A DNA stretch of 64,000 nucleotides from Streptomyces diastatochromogenes (GCF_002242805.1 NZ_MCGQ01000014.1:124001-188000); one strand, 5' to 3'; shown: positions 9,999 through 18,378, counted from the first letter of the stretch. The notes: generated by a model from the letters alone, not told the origin. Program-made: numbers and translations.

Positions 9999-10768
9999 CC
10001 GGGACCGGGATGCCTGCGCAGCAGATAGGTGTCCATGATCCACCCCTTGCGCTCCCGGGCCTCGGCGCGCAGCCGCTCGATGCGCGGGCCCGCCTCGGCG
10101 AGGGGACCGGAGACCAGGATCTCGTCCGGGGTGCCCAGGTACGCGCCCCAGTAGATGTCGATGTCGTCCTCGGCGTACTTCCGGAAGGTCTGGTGCGCGT
10201 CCAGCATCACGACGACGTCGTCCACCCCCTCCGGGAAGCCCTCGGCCAGCCGCCGCCCGGTGGTGATCTGCACCGGCCGGGCCACCCGGTTCAGCCCCGT
10301 ACGATGCCGGGCCACCAGCGAGGAGACGCTGCTGATGCCGGGCACCACGTCGTACGCGAACTCCACCGCGCCCCGCTCCAGCACCTCCTCCAGGATCCCC
10401 AGCGTGCTGTCGTACAGCGAGGGATCCCCCCACACCAGGAACGCCCCGGTGCCGTCCTCGCCCAGCTCCTCGGCGATCAGCCGCTCGTAGATGCCGGCGC
10501 GCGCACTGCGCCAGTCCTCCACTGCGGGCGAGTACGCGGCCCCGCCCGCCCGGCGGTCCCGCTCCGGGTCACGGGCCTCCACCACCCGGTACCCGCCCTC
10601 GGGCCGGTGTGCCTCCACCATGTCCCGGCGGAGCTGGGTCAGATCGCTCTTCACCTCGCCCTTGTCGAGCAGGAAGAACACGTCCGTGCTCCGCAGCGCC
10701 TTGACCGCCTGCAGGGTCAACTGGTCGGGATCGCCCGCACCGATACCGATGACATGAATCTTTCGCAC
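9989..10768 (-). CDS. cobF: Precorrin-6A synthase (deacetylating)
   Basis: Protein of 259 residues from a GTG start. I rejected the longer frame upstream because the tetrapyrrole methylase fold begins at V-R-K-I-H-V-I-G-I-G-A-G-D-P. Further motifs are the W-G-D-P-S-L-Y loop and V-V-P-G-I-S-S-V-S, both part of the SAM site of this family. CobF methylates C-1 of precorrin-5 and releases acetate, giving precorrin-6A in the oxygen-dependent cobalamin route. It faces cobK tail to tail, so the pair encodes successive steps. A 24-bp duplication covers its stop codon. Confidence 0.95.
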   Translation of the reverse strand: MRKIHVIGIGAGDPDQLTLQAVKALRSTDVFFLLDKGEVKSDLTQLRRDMVEAHRPEGGYRVVEARDPERDRRAGGAAYSPAVEDWRSARAGIYERLIAEELGEDGTGAFLVWGDPSLYDSTLGILEEVLERGAVEFAYDVVPGISSVSSLVARHRTGLNRVARPVQITTGRRLAEGFPEGVDDVVVMLDAHQTFRKYAEDDIDIYWGAYLGTPDEILVSGPLAEAGPRIERLRAEARERKGWIMDTYLLRRHPGPGEA

Positions 10769-10818
10769 ACCCCGAGTCTGCCGTATGCCCTCGGGGCCCC
10801 GAGGAGGCGGTGCCTCGG

Positions 10819-11328
10819 TCAGGAACCGAGCCGCGGCGCCTCGGTCCCCGCGTCGACCGGCCCCGCCCCGCGTTCCACCCGCCCGGCCAGCTCCCGGGCC
10901 CACCCGGCCAGCCCGGCAAGATCCATCCCGTGCGGCCGCGCGTCGCCCCGCTCGGCCGCCCACTCCTCGATCGCCCCCGCGCCGCGCCGCAGCAGCCGCG
11001 CCCCACCGGTGGTGTTGCCGCGGGCCGCATGAGTGAGCCCCACCGCCAGCTGTGCCAGTCCCCGCCACAGCGTCCGCTCGGACTCGGGCCCCGACTTCCA
11101 GGCGTCCTCGAACACCTCATGGGCATGGAACGGCTTCCCCGCGTCCAGCAGCGCCTGCGCCTCGGCGACCGTCTCCCGAGGGGTCCGTACGACTCCCTCC
11201 GGCTGGCGCTCGACCCCCTGCGCCCCGTACGGCAACGGCCGCCCCAGCCCGTCCCGCGGCCGGGCGTTCCGCGCCCGCCCCGCCACATCCCGGTCCCGGC
11301 TGCCCGCCGCTGCGCCCACGTCTCCCAT
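10819..11328 (-). CDS. DUF309 domain protein
   Basis: Protein of 169 residues. The start at 11328 is the ATG nearest the conserved part. The family signature F-H-A-H-E-V-F-E-D-A-W lies in the middle, followed by L-W-R-G-L-A-Q-L-A-V-G-L-T-H and an A-A-R-G-N helix. DUF309 proteins are small all-helical proteins of unknown function in actinobacteria and plastids. It ends 50 bp from the start of cobF on the same strand and could be transcribed with it, though no functional link to cobalamin is known to me. Confidence 0.88.
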   Translation of the reverse strand: MGDVGAAAGSRDRDVAGRARNARPRDGLGRPLPYGAQGVERQPEGVVRTPRETVAEAQALLDAGKPFHAHEVFEDAWKSGPESERTLWRGLAQLAVGLTHAARGNTTGGARLLRRGAGAIEEWAAERGDARPHGMDLAGLAGWARELAGRVERGAGPVDAGTEAPRLGS

Positions 11329-11427
11329 ACGACCGATTGTCCCCGCCCGGTCCCACTTCGGCGCACCCCCGCCCGTGGGGTAAAGTTCTGTTCGCGCGAT
11401 CACGTGGGTCACCACGAGTGAGCGCAT

Positions 11428-11501
<74 letters not shown>

Positions 11502-11525
11502 CAGCGATGTCGGATGTTTCCGCAG

Positions 11526-11555
11526 GTGAGGGGCGCTCTTCGGAGCGCCCCTCAC
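11526..11555 (+). terminator. Hairpin terminator of tRNA-Pro
   Basis: A perfect 13-bp stem (GTGAGGGGCGCTC pairing with its complement) closes on a TTCG tetraloop. No U-tract follows, as is usual in Streptomyces. Confidence 0.85.
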
Positions 11556-11597
11556 GCGTGCGTGGGCTCCATCGGGTGAGCTTCCTCGGTGAGCGGG

Positions 11598-11968
11598 TCA
11601 GGCGCGCTCGTAGAAGCCGTCGAGGCGACCGCGTGCGAGCACGTCACCCGCGGCGGCCAGCACGGCGCGCGGTTTGGCGGAGTCCGGCACGGTGTTGCTC
11701 CTTCCGACGGTCAGCGGACCGCCCAGGGCGAACAACTGGAAGACATAACGGTGCGGGCCGTGGCCCTTGATCGGTGCGGGTCCGAGATAGCCGCGGCGCG
11801 ATCCCGAACTCAGCAGGCGCACACCGTCCGCGGGGGTCCCGGCGTCGAGGCCACCCTGGGGGAGACCGGTCAAGGGCGGGTCGAGCAGGGTGATGCCGTG
11901 GTTGTACGGCAGGGCCGTCGGCGCATCCGGGTCCTCGATGACTTCAGTAACTTGCCTACCACTGCCAT
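11598..11968 (-). pseudogene. Broken YbhB/YbcL (PEBP) family gene
   Basis: The frame ending at 11598 encodes the C-terminal two thirds of a phosphatidylethanolamine-binding protein: E-D-P-D-A-P at its start, then L-P-Q-G-G, G-Y-x-G-P, G-H-G-P-H-R-Y-V-F-Q-L-F-A-L and a final G-F-Y-E-R. Full members have about 55-70 residues before E-D-P-D-A-P, including the ligand-binding strand. Here that part is missing and no start codon is in frame nearby. Just upstream, an ATG at 11968 with an excellent AAGGAG site reads M-A-V-V-G-K-L-L-K in another frame. The picture is a gene that lost its 5-prime coding part and suffered a frame change at the junction. A one-base shift would join the good start to the PEBP frame. 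Confidence 0.75.
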
Positions 11969-12275
11969 GGGTTACTCCTTGCGGTGTTGATATCGGGTGC
12001 GTCCGCGACAGGACTCGATCCTTATACCTCGGAGTCGCGACGGCTCGCACAGAAACAAAGCGGGCAACTCGCCTGAAACGGCAAGGAGTTGCGGCACTCG
12101 GCGCGTCACACGCAGGGCTCCGGCGTCCCGCGCCCTCCGGTAATCGGTGACGGGGATGGGGCGTCCGCCTCATGTTCCCGGGACAGGTGGGCCGGAATGT
12201 TTGTCCGCGCAATGCACGGCCGGGCCCTCGGGGGTGGGACGGGTCGGCTCAGGAGTGAGAGAGAGCGGACACAGC
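11969..12275. other. Intergenic region, no gene seen
   Basis: This 307-bp stretch holds the AAGGAG ribosome site and presumably the promoter of the broken PEBP gene (a TATAAGGAT-like string on the minus strand near 12028). The rest, up to the small peptide gene, shows no convincing coding frame on either strand. Confidence 0.5.
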
Positions 12276-12470
12276 ATGAAGTACTCGATGAACCTTCCGA
12301 TGAAGTACGCGAACCTTCTGTTGGCCATGGCCGGAGCCGCGGCCCTGGTGGCCGGTGCCGCGTTGACCGAGTCGCAGGGGAAGGACGGAGCCGTTCAGGC
12401 TTCCGTGTCGGCGCGGCCGGCCGCGCCGGGTGACGGCGGCACGTGCGGTACCTGTCTCAACACGCCCTGA
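12276..12470 (+). CDS. Small exported peptide with C-terminal Cys-x-x-Cys
   Basis: A 64-residue ORF that I do not recognise. After a short basic/polar start (M-K-Y-S-M-N-L-P-M-K) there is one hydrophobic segment, about residues 12-30, of the kind used as signal or anchor. A short polar linker follows and the end is G-T-C-G-T-C-L-N-T-P. The two cysteines could form a disulfide or bind a metal. The ribosome site is weak (GAGAG). Its last 25 codons overlap, in antisense, the extended C-terminus of the converging histidine kinase. It may be real because hydrophobic plus Cys-x-x-Cys composition is unlikely in random high-GC frames, but there is no homology evidence. Confidence 0.5.
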   Translation: MKYSMNLPMKYANLLLAMAGAAALVAGAALTESQGKDGAVQASVSARPAAPGDGGTCGTCLNTP

Positions 12471-14491
12471 CCGAAGGGCAGCGCGGCGCGTACCCGGGTG
12501 CCGCGTCCGCGGCGGTCGATGGTGAAGCTGCCGCCGATCTCGGCGGCCCGCTCGGCCATGGAACGCAGTCCGATGCCGTCGGCCTTCGGGTCGGGGTCAT
12601 AGCCGATCCCGTCGTCGATCACGGTGAGAGTGAGGGTGTGCGCGTCGACGCGCACCCTCACTTGTGAGTGGTCGGCCTCGGCGTGCCGCATGACGTTGGT
12701 GAGCGCCTCGGCCGCGATCCGGTAGGCGGCCACCTCGACGGCCGCCGGAAGGGGCGGCAGGGGGGAGGGGGTGAGGTGCAGCTCGATCCGGGTGCGGGCG
12801 CCGTCGAAGGCCGAGACGAGCTGCCCGAGGGCGAGGCTGAGGCCCAGCTCGCCCAGGGGCGCGGGACCGAGGCGTTCCGTGATCCGCCGCACCTCCTGGA
12901 TCGCCATGCCGAGTTCGTCGGCGGCGGCGCGGAGCGCGTCACGTACCGGATCGCCGGAGGGCAGGCGCGCGGTGGCGTTCTCGACCCGCAGGCGCAGGCC
13001 CGCCAGTGTCGGGCCGAGCCCGTCGTGGATGTCGCGCCGCAGATGGCGCCTCTCCTCCTCCCGGGCGAGGACGATCTGCTCACGGCCGGCCCGGAGTTCC
13101 TGCTGGAGGCGGAGCGATGCCAGGGCCGGTGCGGCGTGCTGGGCCAGGGACGCGAGGATGCTGGTGTCCTGTGCGTCGAGCGCCTGCTCCCCCTCGCGCG
13201 GACCGACCGACATACGGCCGATCACGGCGCCGTGGTGCCGTAGCTCGAAGTGCTGCTGAGCGGTGCCCAGCCGGCCGACGTCGGCGAGGACGCGCGGACC
13301 GGCACGCGTGTGCAGCACGAGGACCGCACCCGGAAGCCGTAGGTTCTCGACGACCGTGGTGCACAGCGCGCCGGGGATCTCCTCGGGACTGACCGCACGG
13401 CTGACCCGCTCGGCGAGCGTGTTCAGCACCTGGTAGGGATGTGCCCGCTCCCCGTAGAACAGCCGGTCCACCAGCTCGGTCGCCCAGGCCGTGGTGCGGC
13501 GCAACCCCGCGCCCAGGAGAAAGGCCACGGCCATCAGGACGAGAGCGTCCGCGGCCCTGCCCAGCACCATGCCGGTCGCCAGTACGGCGGCAGCGGTCAC
13601 ATAGAGGGCGACGAGCACCATGGTGACCATCAGCCCGGCCAGGACCCGCCGCGCCGAACGGCTGATGCGCCAGGTTCCGGTGCGTACGACGACGTAGAAG
13701 ACGGACGTCGACAGCAGTGCCGAAGCACCCGCGAAGAGCCAGAACGTCGTCCAGAAGTAGCGGCTGTCCACGTGCTTGTAGATCGCCTGCGCAGCGGCCC
13801 AGATCAGATAGGCCGTCAGGAGCAGATGGATGTGGCGCCGGCGCGAGGACTCGCCCGCGCGGGACCACGCCACGAGTACGGCCACGCACGTGAGCACGTA
13901 GTGGCTCAGCTCCAGCACGGTCCCCAGGTGACGGTCCACGTACGCCGCGGTCTCGCCCCACCAGCCGACGGCCAGCGGGTTCGGCCCCCCGATCTCCTCG
14001 TCGGCTGTGAACGAGAACGCCTGCGGCACCATCCACAGGGCTACGGCGGCCACGTAGAGCCGCCACCACCGGCTGGGCAGATGCCCGTCCGGGAACCACA
14101 GCGGCAGGGTGTACCAGAGTGTGCCTCCGGCGATGTTGGCCAGCGTCTGCAGAACCAGCGTCAGGGCAGTGGCCGTCGGGCCGGGCTGCTCCACCCACAC
14201 AGGCGCGATGGCCACCCGGGGCACGATCTTCGCCATGCCGTAGCCCAGCAGCACCCATCCGGCCGGGATGCCGGGCCGGTGGGCGTGCAGGAGCACCCCC
14301 GCGACCACGGGCGGCAGGCCGTACAGCAGAGCGGGGAGTTCCCGTGCGCTCGCCGCCACCCCCGGCGCTCCCAGCCGGGCCAGCAGGTAACACACCCACA
14401 GCCCGCTGAGCATGACCGTGACCGCGGCGCACACCGCCGCAGCGGTGAGCTGTCGCTCTCCGGCCACTCTCTGAGCACTCCATGCGATCAT
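12395..14491 (-). CDS. Membrane sensor histidine kinase (NarL-type partner)
   Basis: Protein of 698 residues from the ATG at 14491, which has AGGTGA upstream; another ATG at 14512 would add seven residues. The first 400 residues contain roughly ten hydrophobic segments. A GAF-like region follows, then the HisKA_3 dimer helix R-R-D-I-H-D-G-L-G with the phosphorylated His near 489. The HATPase part has an E-A-L-T-N-V-M-R-H-A N-box, D-D-G-I-G and G-I-G-L-R-S-M. The last 25 or so residues extend past the normal A-L-P-F end. It is divergent from, and almost touches, the LuxR-type response regulator at 14514, its obvious partner. Confidence 0.95.
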   Translation of the reverse strand: MIAWSAQRVAGERQLTAAAVCAAVTVMLSGLWVCYLLARLGAPGVAASARELPALLYGLPPVVAGVLLHAHRPGIPAGWVLLGYGMAKIVPRVAIAPVWVEQPGPTATALTLVLQTLANIAGGTLWYTLPLWFPDGHLPSRWWRLYVAAVALWMVPQAFSFTADEEIGGPNPLAVGWWGETAAYVDRHLGTVLELSHYVLTCVAVLVAWSRAGESSRRRHIHLLLTAYLIWAAAQAIYKHVDSRYFWTTFWLFAGASALLSTSVFYVVVRTGTWRISRSARRVLAGLMVTMVLVALYVTAAAVLATGMVLGRAADALVLMAVAFLLGAGLRRTTAWATELVDRLFYGERAHPYQVLNTLAERVSRAVSPEEIPGALCTTVVENLRLPGAVLVLHTRAGPRVLADVGRLGTAQQHFELRHHGAVIGRMSVGPREGEQALDAQDTSILASLAQHAAPALASLRLQQELRAGREQIVLAREEERRHLRRDIHDGLGPTLAGLRLRVENATARLPSGDPVRDALRAAADELGMAIQEVRRITERLGPAPLGELGLSLALGQLVSAFDGARTRIELHLTPSPLPPLPAAVEVAAYRIAAEALTNVMRHAEADHSQVRVRVDAHTLTLTVIDDGIGYDPDPKADGIGLRSMAERAAEIGGSFTIDRRGRGTRVRAALPFGQGVLRQVPHVPPSPGAAGRADTEA

Positions 14492-14513
14492 CTGATCACC
14501 TATAGTAATCATC
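14492..14513. promoter_or_regulatory. Compressed divergent promoter, probable leaderless start
   Basis: Only 22 bp separate the kinase ATG (14491) and the regulator GTG (14514). TATAGT at 14501-14506 is spaced seven bases from the GTG, as expected for a -10 box driving a leaderless transcript, and no ribosome site precedes the GTG. On the other strand the same AT island gives TACTAT before AGGTGA and the kinase start. Confidence 0.5.
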
Positions 14514-15191
14514 GTGCCTGAGGAGAGCGCCCCGAGGACCGAGTCGGACACGGTGACCGTGTTGCTGGTCGACGACCATCCGATGTTCCTCGACGGGCTG
14601 TGCGGGGTGTTCCTGCCGCCGGACGGCTTCCGGGTCGTCGGCGTGGCCACCACCGGCGCGGAGGCCCTCGCGCTCAGCGTCAGCGCCGTCCCCCAGGTCG
14701 TCGTCCTCGACCTCGGGCTGCCCGACACGTCCGGCGTCGAGGTCACCCGGCGGCTGCTCGCCGACCGCCCCGACGTCAGGGTGCTCGTGCTGAGCATGTC
14801 GGACGACGACGACAACGTCCTCGCGGCCATGCGCGCCGGTGCCCACGGCTACCTCGTCAAGGGCGCGGACCGCGAGGAGATCCTCGCCGCGATGCGCACC
14901 GTCGCGCGCGGGGGCGCGGTCTTCAGCCCGCGCATCGCCGGGCGGCTCCAGGCCTTCTTCGGCTCGCTGGCGGCGGCGCCCGGGCAGCAGGCCTTCCCCG
15001 GGCTGACTCCGCGCGAGCTGGAGATCCTCGATCTGATCGCCTCCGGGCTCGACTACCGGCAGATCGCCCGGCGGCTGACCATCTCGGACAAGACCGTCCG
15101 CAACCACGTCAGCAGCATCTTCGCCAAGCTCCAGGTCAACGACCGGGCTCAGGCCATCGTCCGGGCCCGCAACGCGGGTCTGGGCACGTAG
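14514..15191 (+). CDS. LuxR/NarL-type response regulator
   Basis: Protein of 225 residues. The receiver domain has the acidic pair V-D-D-H-P near 19-23, the phosphoacceptor Asp66 in V-V-V-L-D-L-G-L-P, and the K of L-V-K-G-A. The C-terminal LuxR helix-turn-helix runs from L-T-P-R-E-L-E-I-L to V-R-N-H-V-S-S-I-F-A-K-L. It pairs with the divergent kinase at 12395-14491. The start is GTG without a ribosome site and is likely leaderless. Target genes cannot be inferred from the window. Confidence 0.95.
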   Translation: MPEESAPRTESDTVTVLLVDDHPMFLDGLCGVFLPPDGFRVVGVATTGAEALALSVSAVPQVVVLDLGLPDTSGVEVTRRLLADRPDVRVLVLSMSDDDDNVLAAMRAGAHGYLVKGADREEILAAMRTVARGGAVFSPRIAGRLQAFFGSLAAAPGQQAFPGLTPRELEILDLIASGLDYRQIARRLTISDKTVRNHVSSIFAKLQVNDRAQAIVRARNAGLGT

Positions 15192-15349
15192 GTCCTGGGG
15201 CGTGAGTCGGCTCATCCACGAGAGCCGAGAAAAGAGCCCGAAAAAGCCCCCGAAAAAAGTCGGACGGCGATGTCGAGAACCCGCGTCCGGCTCCGTCCCC
15301 GGGGTGAACGCGACCACAATGGGTCGCACGAGCACCGAGGAGAACCACG

Positions 15350-15757
15350 ATGGCCAAGTACCTGCTGCTGAAGCACTACCGCGGCGCCCCGGCTGCGGTC
15401 AACGACGTCCCGATGGACCAGTGGACGCCGGAGGAGATCTCGGCGCATGTGCAGTACATGAACGACTTCGCGGCCCGGCTGGAGAAGACGGGCGAGTTCG
15501 TCGACGGTCAGGCGCTCGCCCCCGAGGGAGCGTGGGTCCGCTACGACGGTGAGGGGCGCCCGCCGGTCACCGACGGACCGTTCGCGGAGACCAAGGACCT
15601 CATCGCCGGCTGGATGGTCATCGACGTCGACAGCTACGAGCGCGCCGTCGAGCTGGCCGGGGAGCTGTCGGCCGCCCCCGGGGCGGGCGGCAAGCCGATC
15701 CACGAGTGGCTGGAGGTGCGCCCGTTCTACGGCGTGCAGCCCACCATCACGGAGTGA
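15350..15757 (+). CDS. YciI-like DGPF domain protein
   Basis: Protein of 135 residues opening with A-K-Y-L-L-L-K-H-Y. The family signature D-G-P-F-A-E is at residues 75-80, inside T-D-G-P-F-A-E-T-K-D-L-I-A-G-W. DGPF proteins adopt a small ferredoxin-like alpha+beta barrel. They are typically encoded next to ECF42 sigma factors, as here: the sigma gene starts 8 bp after this stop codon. They are thought to take part in signalling to the sigma factor or to be its target; the chemistry is unknown. GAGGAGAACC upstream of the ATG is a good ribosome site. Confidence 0.93.
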   Translation: MAKYLLLKHYRGAPAAVNDVPMDQWTPEEISAHVQYMNDFAARLEKTGEFVDGQALAPEGAWVRYDGEGRPPVTDGPFAETKDLIAGWMVIDVDSYERAVELAGELSAAPGAGGKPIHEWLEVRPFYGVQPTITE

Positions 15758-15765
15758 CGTCACCG

Positions 15766-16911
15766 ATGGACGAGGTCCTCCTCAGGAGCCTCACACCGGG
15801 CGTGCTCACCGTCCTCGTCCGCCGCGGAGCCGACTTCGCGGCGGCCGAGGACGCCGTGCAGGACGCCCTGGTCGAGGCGCTCCGGGTCTGGGCGGCCGAC
15901 CCGCCGCGGGATGCCAAGGGCTGGCTGGTCACCGTGGCCTGGCGCAAGTTCCTCGACGCGACGCGCGCCGACACCGCCCGCCGCCGGCGTGAGGACCGCG
16001 TCGAGGAGGAACCGGCGCCCGGGCCGGCGCCCGCGGTGGACGACACGCTCCAGCTCTACTTCCTGTGCGCCCACCCGTCGCTGACCCCGGCATCGGCGGT
16101 CGCACTCACACTGCGCGCCGTCGGCGGGCTGACCACCCGCCAGATCGCCGAGGCCTACCTGGTGCCCGAGGCGACCATGGCGCAGCGCATCAGCCGGGCC
16201 AAGCGCACCCTCTCCGGCGTGCGCTTCGACCGGCCCGGCGACGTCGCCACCGTGCTGCGCGTCCTCTACCTCGTCTTCAACGAGGGCTACTCCGGCGACG
16301 TCGACCTCGCCGCCGAGGCCATCCGGCTCACCCGGCAGCTCGCGGCCCGCATCGACCACCCCGAGGTGGCCGGGCTGCTCGCCCTCATGCTGCTCCACCA
16401 CGCCCGGCGTGCCGCCCGGACCGCGTCCGACGGCAGCCTGGTGCCGCTCGCCGAGCAGGACCGCGGCCGGTGGGACACCGCGTTGATCGCCGAGGGCGTC
16501 GGGATCCTCCAGGCGGCCCTCGCCCGCGACCGGCTGGGCGAGTTCCAGGCCCAGGCCGCCATCGCGGCACTCCACGCCGACGCGCCCACCGCCGAGGAGA
16601 CCGACTGGGTGCAGATCGTCGAGTGGTACGACGAGCTCACGCGCCTGACCGACAGCCCCATCGTCCGGCTCAACCGCGCGGTCGCCGTAGGGGAGGCCGA
16701 CGGACCGCGCGCCGGCCTGGCGGCGCTCGCGGCGCTGGACGCCTCACTGCCCCGCCACGCCGCGGTGGCCGCGTACCTCCACGAGCGCGACGGCGACCCG
16801 GCGACGGCGGCACGGCTGTACGCCGAGGCGGCCCACAAGGCACCCAACCTCGCCGAACGCGACCACCTGACGCGCCAGGCCGCCCGGCTCAACGCCCGCC
16901 GGTGCAGCTGA
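15766..16911 (+). CDS. ECF42-type RNA polymerase sigma factor
   Basis: Protein of 381 residues, about twice the length of a minimal ECF sigma. The N-terminal half holds sigma-2 (D-A-V-Q-D-A-L-V-E-A with the W-L-V-T-V-A-W-R segment) and sigma-4 (G-L-T-T-R-Q-I-A-E-A-Y-L-V-P-E-A-T-M-A-Q-R-I-S-R-A-K). The C-terminal half is helical and TPR/SnoaL-like with D-R-G-R-W-D, characteristic of ECF42. These sigma factors lack a classical anti-sigma; the C-terminal extension is known to be needed for activity. It is translationally close to the DGPF gene. Start chosen at 15766, where GGAG precedes the ATG. Confidence 0.93.
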   Translation: MDEVLLRSLTPGVLTVLVRRGADFAAAEDAVQDALVEALRVWAADPPRDAKGWLVTVAWRKFLDATRADTARRRREDRVEEEPAPGPAPAVDDTLQLYFLCAHPSLTPASAVALTLRAVGGLTTRQIAEAYLVPEATMAQRISRAKRTLSGVRFDRPGDVATVLRVLYLVFNEGYSGDVDLAAEAIRLTRQLAARIDHPEVAGLLALMLLHHARRAARTASDGSLVPLAEQDRGRWDTALIAEGVGILQAALARDRLGEFQAQAAIAALHADAPTAEETDWVQIVEWYDELTRLTDSPIVRLNRAVAVGEADGPRAGLAALAALDASLPRHAAVAAYLHERDGDPATAARLYAEAAHKAPNLAERDHLTRQAARLNARRCS

Positions 16912-17226
16912 CGGGTCACGCTCGGAGACCGCGGTGGCCGTACCGGGAGGGGCCGCTCATGACAACCTCCCGGCACGGTGTCCCACCGACGACCGTCACT
17001 CTGCTCGGCGCGGTGCCCCGGGCGCATGGGGCACATGACTCCCTCGCGCCCCGGCTGCGCAGGTGACCCCTGGCCCGTCCCCGCCCGGGACGCGAAGGGA
17101 GCGGCCGACCCGCGTGCCCGGGCGGGCGGGCCCGGAAGAGTTCCGTCCGTGAGGCGCAATGGCCTCCCGTCCCCGGCCGGAGCCCGAGGGCTGCGGCATC
17201 CTCCCGTCCGAGAGGAAACCCCTTCC
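16912..17226. other. Intergenic region with terminator hairpin
   Basis: No gene seen in these 315 bp. They contain the hairpin that probably ends the sigma factor transcript (16943-16973) and, at the right end, GAGAGGAAA serving the next gene. Confidence 0.6.
16943..16973 (+). terminator. Hairpin downstream of the ECF42 gene
   Basis: CCGGGAGG at 16943-16950 pairs perfectly with CCTCCCGG at 16966-16973 around a 15-base loop, shortly after the sigma factor stop codon. Confidence 0.55.
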
Positions 17227-18378
17227 ATGACTCAGGACACCGCCACCCGCACGATCCCCGTTCAGGCCCCCGCCACCCGGCCCCCGCGGGGCACCGATCC
17301 CGCCACCCCCGCCGTCCTCGAGTTCGGCGGATCCAGCTTCCCCTCCCTCGACTCCTACTGCGCCCTCGCCCGGGCCCTGCACCGCCGGCTCGACGACGAG
17401 CAGCAGCCCCTGGTCGTGGTCGTCAGTGCCATGCCGGGGGAGACGGAGAAACTCCTCGGCCTGCTGCACCTCACCGACCCCCACCCCGTCGACGCCACGT
17501 CCGCGGCCCTGCTCGGGCTCGCCGACACCGCCAGCGCCCATCTCCTCGCCGGTGCGCTGCACCACAGTGGCGTGGCGGCGACGGTGCTGGCCGGACAGCA
17601 GCTGGGCCTGGTCGCGGACGGCGACTTCCTCTCGGCCGACGTCGACCACCTCGACCCGGCGCCGCTCCGGCGCGCCCTGGAGACGTACCAGGTCGTCGTC
17701 GTGCCCGGCGGTCAGGCGGCCGACCGGCGCGGCCGGCCGACCCGGCTGGGTCCGTACGGCGCCGAACTCTCGGCCGTCCTGGTCGCCGGCGCGCTCGGCG
17801 CGGACCGGTGCGAGATCCACGCGGACGTCGACGGCGTCTGCACCGCCGACCCCGGCCTGGTCCAAGGGGCCCGTCTGCTGCCCGAACTCTCCTACGAGAC
17901 GGCGGCGTTGATGGCCCGCTACGGGACGCGGGTGCTGCACCGGCCGTGCGTGCGAGCCGCCGAGGAGTACGGCGTCGCACTGGTCCGCCGCCGCAACCGG
18001 GCCCCGTACCCGGCGGGCACCCGGATCGGAGCCACCGGAGTCCGGGCGGCCGCCGTCGTGCTCAACACCGAGTCCAGAGTGCTCGGTTACCGCACGGACG
18101 CGCAGGCCGACCACGCGCACGGCGTGCTCGGCACCGAGGGCGTCGACACCGTACGGCTCCCCGGCGGGCCGCAGCTCGCCGTCATCGGCGGCCAGCGGGA
18201 CCTCGACCGGTTGCACCGGGTCGACGACCTGCCCGAGGCGGAGGTCCTGGGCGTCCCGGTCACCGAGATCACCGGAACGCGTGCGACGACCCGTATCGCC
18301 CGCGACCCCGAGGAGGCCGTCCGGCTCGCTCGACGGCTCCACGACGCGCTGGTCGGTCAGTCGGACGTCCCCGCTTGA
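17227..18378 (+). CDS. Aspartokinase-like protein with altered active site
   Basis: Protein of 383 residues with the amino-acid-kinase fold of aspartate kinase. Recognisable parts are the G-G-S-S loop, the C-E-I-H-A-D-V-D-G-V-C-T-A-D-P stretch (normally E-I-Y-T-D-V-D-G-V-x-T-A-D-P), L-S-Y-E-T-A-A-L-M-A-R-Y-G and V-L-H, then a degenerate C-terminal ACT-like part. The usual K-F-G-G-S/T-S signature reads E-F-G-G-S-S, so the lysine that contacts ATP phosphates is replaced by glutamate. The nucleotide-site G-R-G-G-S-D is G-P-Y-G-A-E. It is probably not a working aspartokinase; it may be regulatory or act on another substrate. It stands alone, with GAGAGGAAA before the ATG. Confidence 0.8.
   Translation: MTQDTATRTIPVQAPATRPPRGTDPATPAVLEFGGSSFPSLDSYCALARALHRRLDDEQQPLVVVVSAMPGETEKLLGLLHLTDPHPVDATSAALLGLADTASAHLLAGALHHSGVAATVLAGQQLGLVADGDFLSADVDHLDPAPLRRALETYQVVVVPGGQAADRRGRPTRLGPYGAELSAVLVAGALGADRCEIHADVDGVCTADPGLVQGARLLPELSYETAALMARYGTRVLHRPCVRAAEEYGVALVRRRNRAPYPAGTRIGATGVRAAAVVLNTESRVLGYRTDAQADHAHGVLGTEGVDTVRLPGGPQLAVIGGQRDLDRLHRVDDLPEAEVLGVPVTEITGTRATTRIARDPEEAVRLARRLHDALVGQSDVPA

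Noticed and set aside
12631..12662. Near-palindrome GTGAGGGTG...CACCCTCAC inside the histidine kinase gene
   Set aside because: The arms are offset by an extra base, and it lies within a conserved coding region, so it is probably a by-product of the coding sequence.
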